Assembly (NCBI GenBank): GCA_900765185.1
Contig: CAAFQT010000213.1
Coordinates: 1 to 31,148 of the forward strand
Direction: 5' to 3'
DNA from: an uncultured Collinsella sp.
Lineage (GTDB): Bacteria > Actinomycetota > Coriobacteriia > Coriobacteriales > Coriobacteriaceae
Length of the DNA: 31,148 bases
Shown piece by piece: positions 22,772-29,242 of the stretch (position 1 is the first letter of the stretch; every line of letters begins with the position of its first letter). Below the pieces are notes generated by a model that ran no database searches, was not told the DNA's origin, and was given only the letters and a program-made list of their open reading frames with translations. Made by a program: the position numbers and the translations under genes.

Positions 22772-23404
22772 GTGCCCCAAGACCATCCGACCGATAATCC
22801 CATCCTCAATGCCGCGAAGCACGAGCTGGCGGAACGCGCACAAACGGCAGCTCCCCTACGCACCGCAAACGATGCTTACAACGGGCCCGCCCGCATCGTC
22901 TCAATCAACACGTCGAAGCACAAAGGCACGCGTAAGTCACCCGTCGCCGACGGGCACGACACCGTTATAGAGCAATTTGGCCTCGCCTCCGACGCACACG
23001 CCGGGCATTGGCACCGCCAGGTTTCCTTTTTAGCTGCAGAGTCTATCCAGACGGCGCAGGCTCGCGGGCTCGATGTGCACGAGGGCGACTTTGGCGAGAA
23101 CTTCACAACCCGGGGCATCAACCTGCTCTCGCTCCCCTTGGGCACACAGCTCAAGCTTGGCAGCGAGGTGCTTGTCGAAATCAGCCAAATCGGCAAGGTC
23201 TGCCACACACGCTGTGCCATCTACTATCTCGCCGGCGACTGCATCTTTCCCCACGAGGGCGTTTTTGGCGTGGTACTAAAGGGCGGAGAGGTCTACGCCG
23301 GCGACGATATCCAGGTAATCAAACTCGGCGACGGCACCTGTTCGTTCACCCCCGCCGAGGCCCTCGAAGAGATTGAGCAGGCTCGCCAGAAGGGCACGCT
23401 GTAG
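22772..23404 (+). CDS. MOSC-domain protein
   Basis: A 210-residue protein with a MOSC domain, a beta-rich fold found in molybdenum-cofactor sulfurase C-termini and in YiiM-like proteins that act on or carry sulfur for molybdenum centres. Family features seen: ARIVSINTSKHKGTRK at the domain start, SFLAAESIQTAQARG, GDFGENFTTRGINLLSLPLGTQLKLG, and the conserved cysteine region QIGKVCHTRCAIYYLAGDCIF. The roughly 40-residue N-terminal extension is polar. The start is GTG with AAAGG about 8 bases upstream. No other molybdenum gene is nearby, so its exact role is open. Confidence 0.88.
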   Translation: MPQDHPTDNPILNAAKHELAERAQTAAPLRTANDAYNGPARIVSINTSKHKGTRKSPVADGHDTVIEQFGLASDAHAGHWHRQVSFLAAESIQTAQARGLDVHEGDFGENFTTRGINLLSLPLGTQLKLGSEVLVEISQIGKVCHTRCAIYYLAGDCIFPHEGVFGVVLKGGEVYAGDDIQVIKLGDGTCSFTPAEALEEIEQARQKGTL

Positions 23405-23638
23405 TTATAAAACCCCACGTTGAGATGGCTTTTACAGCCCAAAACTCCTCTCAAACAGAGCTCTGTAACGTTAAAGTTGAACTCTATGGTTTCTCAACAA
23501 TTCATCATAACTGCAGGTCAAAGCCAAAGCCTCAAGTTCAACTTGACCCTTTGGAACCTTTAAGGTTCAAGTTGAGGTCGAAAGCAGTAGTAGAATACCG
23601 TTCGAACCATAACCTACGATTGATTGCAGAGGGACTGG
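23405..23638. promoter_or_regulatory. Repeat-rich regulatory region before the cell-wall hydrolase gene
   Basis: Contains the perfect palindrome ACAGAGCTCTGT (23455-23466) and an odd-centred palindrome TCAAGTTCAACTTGA (23532-23546). TTCAAGTTGA follows at 23566-23575, and a half-site AAAGTTGAAC lies at 23473-23482. The last two AAGTT sites can also pair as an RNA stem (23539-23549 with 23564-23575). TAGAAT around 23590 is a possible -10. Confidence 0.5.
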
Positions 23639-24772
23639 ATGCAGCATTCGAATCATCACACCGCAGCGCTCATTGCGTCGAAGCCGGCTCGTATCATCAC
23701 GAGCGCCGTGCTCGCCGTTGCGCTGACGGCCACGCCGATGCTCTCCCCCGTTGCGGCGTATGCCGCCTCTCAGGCAACGCAGGACCAGCTTTCCGCAGCC
23801 CAGCAGAAGATCGAAGCCGCCACGAGCGCCTACAACGACGCCCGCACCAAACTCGATGACCTGCAAAAGCAGATTGACTCCAATGAGGCAAGCATCGAGG
23901 AAATCGAGGCCAAGCTTCCCGAGCAGCAGGCCAAGGCAAGCTCCGCCATGCGCGATCTGTACAAGTATCAGAAGGGCACCAATCCCATCGTGAGCTTCCT
24001 GGTCAACGCACAGAGCCTGGGTGAGTTCATCACGACCTGCAAATACACCAACCAGATCACGAGCTCGAGCGTCGACGAGATCGAACAGCTCAATAACATG
24101 CAAACCGAACTCGAGCAGAACAAGGCTGAGCTCCAGCAGGCCAAGTCTCAGCTTGAGGCAGAGCAGAAAAACGCCGAGGATGCGCTGGCGCAGGCCCAGC
24201 TGCTCCGCAGCGAGGCACAGGCAAAAGCCGAGCAGGAAAATGCCGCAGAGCTTGCCAAGCTTGAGGCCGATAAGGCCGCTGCCGCCGAGAAGCTCTCGGG
24301 CGAGGGCGTAAGCGGCAGCAATTCCAGCAGCCAGGCCACCAACACCAACACCACCATCGACACCACGGTGAACAACGCCAATACCGGTAGCTCCGATTAC
24401 GATTCGTTCATTAATGAGTGGACGAGCCGCATCGACAATTATCTCGCCGGCTCCCCCATGGCAGGCCAGGGCTATAACTTTGCCGTCGCCGCTTGGAATA
24501 CCGGTGTCGACCCCCGTTGGTCCCCCGCCATCGCCTGCATCGAGAGCACCAAGGGCGCTTATTGCGCCAATTCTTACAACGCCTGGGGCTGGAGTGCCCG
24601 TGGCGGCGGTTGGCGCAGCTTTGGCAGCTGGAGCGAGGGCATCTCCGCTCACGTTGCCTATCTGGGCGCCAACTACGGCTCCACCCTTACCCCGGCAGCA
24701 GCCAAAAAGTACTGCCCGCCCACGTGGCAGGACTGGTACAACAAAGTCGCCGCTCAGATGAACCGCATCTAA
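23639..24772 (+). CDS. Secreted coiled-coil cell-wall hydrolase-like protein
   Basis: A 377-residue exported protein. A signal peptide ends near residue 42 (PVAAYA-A). Residues about 45-235 form a long Gln/Ala/Glu coiled coil like those of CwlO/PcsB-type proteins, with a DLYKYQKGTNPIVSFLVNAQSLGEF hinge. After a Ser/Asn/Thr linker comes a roughly 110-residue lysozyme-like domain (FAVAAWNTGVDPRWSPAIACIEST, NAWGW, GSWSEGISAHVAYL). The Glu in CIEST is the likely catalytic acid, so it is a glucosaminidase or transglycosylase candidate in cell separation. ATG 23639 follows AGAGGG; a TTG 15 bases upstream is less likely. Confidence 0.85.
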   Translation: MQHSNHHTAALIASKPARIITSAVLAVALTATPMLSPVAAYAASQATQDQLSAAQQKIEAATSAYNDARTKLDDLQKQIDSNEASIEEIEAKLPEQQAKASSAMRDLYKYQKGTNPIVSFLVNAQSLGEFITTCKYTNQITSSSVDEIEQLNNMQTELEQNKAELQQAKSQLEAEQKNAEDALAQAQLLRSEAQAKAEQENAAELAKLEADKAAAAEKLSGEGVSGSNSSSQATNTNTTIDTTVNNANTGSSDYDSFINEWTSRIDNYLAGSPMAGQGYNFAVAAWNTGVDPRWSPAIACIESTKGAYCANSYNAWGWSARGGGWRSFGSWSEGISAHVAYLGANYGSTLTPAAAKKYCPPTWQDWYNKVAAQMNRI

Positions 24773-24782
24773 GTGCAACTGC

Positions 24783-24806
24783 AAAGGGCCCCAATGGGGC
24801 CCTTTT
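24783..24806. terminator. Bidirectional terminator
   Basis: Perfect 10-bp AAAGGGCCCC-AAT-GGGGCCCTTT, followed by TCTTTT on the plus strand. It is shared by the convergent hydrolase and kinase genes. Confidence 0.85.
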
Positions 24807-24809
24807 CTT

Positions 24810-26189
24810 TTAGGTAGCGGAGGTATCGACGACGCCGGTCGCATTGGCAACCGCGACTATGACGATCATGCATAGGAGCAGCACACCCAATGCCTTGAGC
24901 CAGAGTTTCGCGAGTTTCTTGCCGCGATAGCTGTCGAGCAGTGCGAATCGCCGACGAAGACGACGCTTGTCGAACAGCGCAAAATGCATAAGCACCATAA
25001 GGCCATCGACAAAGAAAAAATACTCGATTATGAGAAGCCACGTCGGGTAGCTTTGGTTTGCTCCCGTGGGGTGAAAGACGGCAAAGTGACTTCCGGCAAA
25101 GAACACAAGCAGCGAGAAGAAGACGAGCGTATTCCAAATGCGCCCCAGAGACTCCGGAACGCGAGAGAGCAGACCGCATGCAGTGGAGGCGGCAGGCCTA
25201 GGAAGCCCTGCGGGTTTCTGGAGCCCTTGGGACGCCAACACTGTCTCCGAGTCTGGAGTACGGACAGGCGCAGGCGCAGGAGGCCGCACGGGGCGACTCA
25301 GATCGTATGCCGCGCGCGTCGCCCGTCCCAATGCTTCCGCACTCGCAAAACGCTTGGCCGGATCGAGCGCCATCGACATGCAGACGGCATCGGAAAGTGG
25401 AGTGGGAATACCGCGCGCCTCGCATTGCTCGCGCATGTCGAGCCCTGGTTTAGGGTCGACTCCCGTCAAGCAGAAGAACAACAGGGCGCCCAGCGCGTAC
25501 ACGTCGCTGCGCACACTCGTCTGCCCAAACCCATACTGCTCGGGCGGCGCATAGGGTCGCGTGCCAAACTTGACGGTGTCGGCATCGGCGCCATCGCGCC
25601 ATACGCGCGCGATCCCCAAGTCGATAATCACCAGCGATGAAAATGTCAGGCCGTCATCAGGCGTATAGTTGGCACCTGTCACGATGATATTCGACGGCTT
25701 GAGGTCGCGATGGATCACCGGCGCCGACGTCTCCCCCGCTATTGCAAAACCGGCGTGGAGCTCGCCCACGGCATCGCATAGGGCAGGATACAATTCACGC
25801 GCATAATCGGGGGTGGCTCCCAGACGGTCCACCAGCGCCCCGAGCGTCTCCCCTTCGATGTATTCCATAACCACGTTGAGCTCGTCGCCCACACGACGAC
25901 AATCGACGATTCTGGGCAGGTGCTCAAAACGCCTGCCTGCCCGCTGAGCGGCAAACAGACGCTCGTATGCCCCGCCGATTTGAGCCGAAGCATCGATGCG
26001 TTTACGGACAAAGGGGCCGAGCGAACCACCGCCGGTTCCTTCAAAGTACACGAGCTCGGTTGCTTCAACGGACGAGCGCTTAAGTACACGCTCCACGCGA
26101 TAGCTGTCGTCGCGATCGAGCGACGCCAGGTGCTCGGCAAGCGCTGCGGTCAGCTCGTCATCGGAATATGTTGGGCTCTGAGTATCCAT
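24810..26189 (-). CDS. Membrane-anchored Ser/Thr protein kinase
   Basis: A roughly 459-residue Hanks-type kinase with a C-terminal membrane part. Visible motifs: VRKRI with the ATP-binding Lys63, VVMEYIEGETL, HRDLKPSN (160-167), IIDLGIAR (DLG in place of DFG, near 190) and GTRPYAPPEQYG. The N-terminal nucleotide loop has no canonical GxGxxG. After a Pro-rich juxtamembrane linker there are three hydrophobic segments, with no extracellular sensor domain. It follows an HTH gene on the same strand by about 100 bases. ATG 26189 is chosen; ATG 26198 and GTG 26219 are also in frame. Confidence 0.9.
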   Translation of the reverse strand: MDTQSPTYSDDELTAALAEHLASLDRDDSYRVERVLKRSSVEATELVYFEGTGGGSLGPFVRKRIDASAQIGGAYERLFAAQRAGRRFEHLPRIVDCRRVGDELNVVMEYIEGETLGALVDRLGATPDYARELYPALCDAVGELHAGFAIAGETSAPVIHRDLKPSNIIVTGANYTPDDGLTFSSLVIIDLGIARVWRDGADADTVKFGTRPYAPPEQYGFGQTSVRSDVYALGALLFFCLTGVDPKPGLDMREQCEARGIPTPLSDAVCMSMALDPAKRFASAEALGRATRAAYDLSRPVRPPAPAPVRTPDSETVLASQGLQKPAGLPRPAASTACGLLSRVPESLGRIWNTLVFFSLLVFFAGSHFAVFHPTGANQSYPTWLLIIEYFFFVDGLMVLMHFALFDKRRLRRRFALLDSYRGKKLAKLWLKALGVLLLCMIVIVAVANATGVVDTSAT

Positions 26190-26287
26190 AGCCTCCATCA
26201 TAGCGCAGGGCGCAGACACCCCATGGCATCCGCGCCCCGTTCGTTTGCATCGTTGTTCGACAGCTCTACCGGCTCAGATATCAGCCG

Positions 26288-26710
26288 CTAACTCACCGTC
26301 TCCTCGCCAAAGCGATACAGTTCCTCGTTGACCTTTTGGAGACTGCACCCGCGATCGATGCAAAAGATGATAATCGCATCGCGGCGGTCCTTGCAGTTAA
26401 GGACGCTTACCCCGGCAGCCGTCAGCGCACGGTTGGTCTCTTTGAGCGTCAGCGCCATCGCAAAGGCAATCTGCAGCACCTTATTGCGACTCGGATGACG
26501 CGCACCGGTAAAGATCTGATAGCCAAAGGTCTCATTGAGATCAGCCATACGGACCACGCGCGAGCGCTCCAAGCCCTTTTCCTGCAGTAGCTGCTTCAGG
26601 TAGTCCGAAAGCGACGGGGCGGCAAAGTCGTGCTCCCTGATATAGCCATCGATGTTCGGCGCATCGAGAAGCTCATTGAGCAACTCCTCGGTCAGCTTTT
26701 TATCGGACAT
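26288..26710 (-). CDS. Helix-turn-helix protein linked to the kinase
   Basis: A 140-residue protein. A polar N-terminus (TEELLNELLDAPNIDGYI) is followed by a lambda-repressor-like helix-turn-helix region: LSDYLKQLLQEKGLERSRVVRMADLNETFGYQIFTGARHPSRNKVLQIAFAMALTL. A C-terminal helical part contains cysteines. Small XRE-like proteins of this form often sit beside Hanks kinases in anaerobic Gram-positives and may be kinase substrates; that link is inference. The GGAGGTGAAG Shine-Dalgarno is strong. It is first in the pair with the downstream kinase gene. Confidence 0.8.
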   Translation of the reverse strand: MSDKKLTEELLNELLDAPNIDGYIREHDFAAPSLSDYLKQLLQEKGLERSRVVRMADLNETFGYQIFTGARHPSRNKVLQIAFAMALTLKETNRALTAAGVSVLNCKDRRDAIIIFCIDRGCSLQKVNEELYRFGEETVS

Positions 26711-26742
26711 ACGACTTCACCTCCCCCAGTGCATGCAACATG

Positions 26743-27186
26743 CTAGAAACCGCTTACGTCCGAACGCTCCCAGCTAGCAACCTGGTCGGGAGACACCGTA
26801 CCCAGCGCCTCGAACTTCCAGGAGCCGCCCGCCTTCAGATGATTGGTGTTTGCAAGAGCCGTTCCAACCTGGTTGCCATCGGCATCATACAGAACATATT
26901 CAATCTGAATGTAGCTCTTTTCCTTGTCCGTGTTATTGGTCAGGGTGCCCGTGATCTTATAGGTAAACTGATTGGAAGTGTCTTCAGCCTCGTCAGCAAT
27001 GGTATACGGTTCTTGCGGTTCTTTTTGCTCCTCAGCCTGCCGTGTCGTCTCGGCAGGTTTTGCCGAATCGCTCGCAGACGAATCGGTTGAGTTGCCGCCC
27101 ATAGAGCCCACGGCACCGACAATAACCAGCACCACGATGATGCCTAGGACAATCTTGCCGATTGGCTTCTTTCCCTCTTTTGCCAT
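26743..27186 (-). CDS. Membrane-anchored FxLYD-domain protein
   Basis: A 147-residue protein. A short basic N-terminus is followed by a hydrophobic helix (IGKIVLGIIVVLVIVGAVG, about residues 8-26), a Ser/Glu-rich linker, and an extracytoplasmic beta domain. That domain holds TYKITGTLTNNTDKEKSYIQIEYVLYDADGNQVGTA, which matches the FxLYD pattern with VLYD. Such proteins are small surface proteins of unknown function. The ribosome site AAGGAT lies within the right arm of a perfect 14-bp inverted repeat, so translation may be controlled by RNA folding. Confidence 0.82.
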   Translation of the reverse strand: MAKEGKKPIGKIVLGIIVVLVIVGAVGSMGGNSTDSSASDSAKPAETTRQAEEQKEPQEPYTIADEAEDTSNQFTYKITGTLTNNTDKEKSYIQIEYVLYDADGNQVGTALANTNHLKAGGSWKFEALGTVSPDQVASWERSDVSGF

Positions 27187-27191
27187 TATTC

Positions 27192-27245
27192 ATCCTTCCT
27201 ACGATCCGGCTACCGTGCCGGTACACAGCACATCGTAGGAAGGAT
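27192..27245 (-). promoter_or_regulatory. Hairpin that hides the FxLYD ribosome site
   Basis: Perfect 14-bp inverted repeat (27192-27205 with 27232-27245) with an inner CCGGC/GCCGG stem. On the minus-strand transcript the 3' arm carries AGGAAGGAT, the Shine-Dalgarno, 6 bases before ATG; the 5' arm would sequester it. Confidence 0.65.
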
Positions 27246-27350
27246 TGAACTTGAATTCATTAGCTGAGAGCTAAGGCTGCGGTAAACGACCAATGCAGTT
27301 ATCCAAACGCCGAGCAAACGCACTGCGCGCGACCGTCTGCTGGCAGTGCA

Positions 27351-27674
27351 TCAACCCACCGTGACGGATTCCCCGGTAAAGGCACTGATCATCAACAGGA
27401 CAAAGAAAACAAGGTAGCTGGCACTCAGCAGGTACGCAATGATCAGAAAGACGACCCAGCCGACATTGGTTTTACCGTCGGCACGGCGTTGCTCGCGATT
27501 GCGGCAGAGCCAAATCGTCACGCCGATGGCAGTGATAAACAGCACGAGCGCCGCCGCGGCAAGCCCGGCAAGCGCAAACATCACGCCAATGCTCACAGCA
27601 ATAACCGGAAGCAGCAGCAAACCGCACCCGCATCCACCCGGACTATATACGGCAGACTGTCGGCGTCGTTCCAT
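27351..27674 (-). CDS. Small membrane protein
   Basis: A 107-residue protein with a basic, Gly/Cys-containing start (MERRRQSAVYSPGGCGCG). A long hydrophobic stretch then splits into two helices, a basic loop (CRNREQRRADGKTNVG) follows, and a third helix sits near the C-terminus. No family is recognised. ATG 27674 is chosen because GGAG lies 5 bases upstream. The start overlaps the end of the amidohydrolase gene (GGAGTGACGATG), so the two are translationally coupled. The 27246-27350 stretch between it and the FxLYD leader contains only short hairpins. Confidence 0.7.
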   Translation of the reverse strand: MERRRQSAVYSPGGCGCGLLLLPVIAVSIGVMFALAGLAAAALVLFITAIGVTIWLCRNREQRRADGKTNVGWVVFLIIAYLLSASYLVFFVLLMISAFTGESVTVG

Positions 27675-27676
27675 CG

Positions 27677-28864
27677 TCACTCCATCACAAGCAATCGTTT
27701 ATAGACATCGAGGCCTTTGAGTAGGATTTCCTCGTCGAAGAGCATGCTATCGGTATGCAGAGCGCTTGTGGCATAGGCGGGGCAGCCATCCGAATCACTC
27801 GGGTTGTCTTGGCCCTCTGGCATACCCGTGCCCAGCAGGAAAAACACGCCCGGCAAATGGCGCTGATAGAACGCGAAATCCTCGGCAATTAACAGCGGCT
27901 CCTCCATAAGCTGCAGCCCGGGCAAGGCAGGCGCGACGCTGGCAAATAGCTCGGGGTCGTTGTCGACCGGCGGATAGCCCTCGGCAAAGTCGAGATCGTA
28001 CGTGCAGCCCGTTGCAGCGCAGGCATCGTCCAGCACGCGGCGCACGCCCTCGCGTGCCCGGTCGAACATGTCGTCTGTAAACACACGCAGGCTGCCGGCA
28101 ACATGGGCCTCCCCCGCCACCGCATTGCAGACGGTGCCTGCCTGCAGCAGGCCGAACTTGCCAATGCAGGGCTCATCGGCACCCAGCTCATCCATCAGTT
28201 CGCGCTCGGCAACCAAGAACTTGGCAGCCGCCAGCGCCGCATCGTGCGACTCCTCGACCGGAACGCCATAGGTCTTAGCAATATGGATGCTCGTCCCGTG
28301 AATATGAATGTGTGTCTCACTCGAACGCGCCAGCAACGGACCGGAGCAGCTCGCCAACGTGCCGGCGGGCAGATCGGGCCACACATGGAAGCCAAAAATG
28401 CGGTCGGCCCCATAGCGCTCGAACACACCGCTCTCGCATACCGTCTTGGCACCACCGGTCGTTTCCTCGGCCGGCTGGAACACAAAGAGAACATTGCGCC
28501 TAATGGCGCCCGGATGCTCGCGAATCGTACGGTCGACATACGTCGCGGCGGCAAGCGCCATGGCCATGTGTCCGTCATGTCCGCAAGCGTGCATCTTGCC
28601 GGGATGGGTTGAGGCAAAGGCCGCTCCCGTCGCTTCCGCGATGGGCAGCGCATCCATATCGGCGCGAATCGCCGTGGCATGCGCGGCATCAACGCCGGCG
28701 TCGAAGAAAGCACAGACGCAGCTGGGGCACGGATGGGTCACTTCGCAGGTGAGCGGTGCCAGCACGCCCTCGATATAGGCAATGGTTTGCGGAAGATCGA
28801 AATCGAGCTCCGGAATGCGATGGAGATCGCGGCGATAGCGACGGAGTTCTTGGAGCTCGGTCAT
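27677..28864 (-). CDS. M20-family amidohydrolase
   Basis: A 395-residue metal-dependent deacylase of peptidase family M20 (amidohydrolase branch: hippurate hydrolase, N-acyl-amino-acid or N-acetyl-diaminopimelate deacetylases). Metal and catalytic motifs: RADMDALPI (about 68-76), MHACGHDGHM (91-100), and QPAEETTGGAK with catalytic Glu (130-140). FGFHVWPDLP and a late IAEDFAFYQ follow. The dimerisation domain lacks the usual GGHAAMP, reading HGTSIHIAK instead, so substrate is uncertain. Proximity to lysine genes hints at a diaminopimelate-related role but the gene is divergent from them. The start at ATG 28864 follows AAGGGATCC; an extension to 28948 is unlikely. Confidence 0.88.
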   Translation of the reverse strand: MTELQELRRYRRDLHRIPELDFDLPQTIAYIEGVLAPLTCEVTHPCPSCVCAFFDAGVDAAHATAIRADMDALPIAEATGAAFASTHPGKMHACGHDGHMAMALAAATYVDRTIREHPGAIRRNVLFVFQPAEETTGGAKTVCESGVFERYGADRIFGFHVWPDLPAGTLASCSGPLLARSSETHIHIHGTSIHIAKTYGVPVEESHDAALAAAKFLVAERELMDELGADEPCIGKFGLLQAGTVCNAVAGEAHVAGSLRVFTDDMFDRAREGVRRVLDDACAATGCTYDLDFAEGYPPVDNDPELFASVAPALPGLQLMEEPLLIAEDFAFYQRHLPGVFFLLGTGMPEGQDNPSDSDGCPAYATSALHTDSMLFDEEILLKGLDVYKRLLVME

Positions 28865-28957
28865 AGAGGATCCCTTCGTGAGGCACATCTGTTGCAACTT
28901 ATTGTGATACAGGATTGTGGCGCACATGTTTCCAGCATATCCCTGCATTTTTTAAAC

Positions 28958-28986
28958 GTTATATACGAATACTCTTGTTTGGTAAA
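28958..28986 (-). promoter_or_regulatory. Promoter for the M20 amidohydrolase gene
   Basis: Minus-strand TTTACC (28981-28986) and TATAAC (28958-28963) with exactly 17 bases between them. The -35 is half of an inverted repeat GGTAAAG/CTTTACC (28981-28987, 29004-29010) that may be an operator shared with the lysine genes. Confidence 0.55.
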
Positions 28987-29011
28987 GTGCAACGTGATAG
29001 GGTCTTTACCA

Positions 29012-29174
29012 CTTGATAGAGGCGCGGGCACGAAGAGCCGCGGGCGAGCCGGCAGGCTTTGACCCCGTGGGGAGGCGAAACCCGCCGAACTGGGTTTTAC
29101 GGGCACGAACAACCTGGTGGGCCTGTGGGAAACACCCACAGGACTGTCTGCAGCAATGCGGGAGCGCTATCCGG
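29012..29174 (+). ncRNA. Lysine riboswitch (L-box)
   Basis: Sequence and spacing match the lysine riboswitch. P1 is GATAG (29015-29019) with CTATC (29167-29171), followed by AGAGGCGCG, AAGAG, then GGGGAGGCGAAACCCGCCGAA and a long P4/P5 stem (CCTGTGGG/CCCACAGG). The aptamer sits directly before lysA. Its P1 3' strand (CGCTATCC, 29165-29172) can also pair with GGATAGCG (29222-29229), just before the lysA ribosome site. That indicates a translational or mixed expression platform. Confidence 0.85.
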
Positions 29175-29242
29175 ACATTGGGTCCACGTTATGCGGATTC
29201 GATGCGCAGATGGCGCCGTCTGGATAGCGAGGTTTACGGGAC

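Noticed and set aside
23567..24850. Long minus-strand open frame rich in Gly/Leu/Ala over the cell-wall hydrolase
   Set aside because: Complement of an Ala/Gln-rich coiled coil; the plus-strand product has a signal peptide, ribosome site and terminator.
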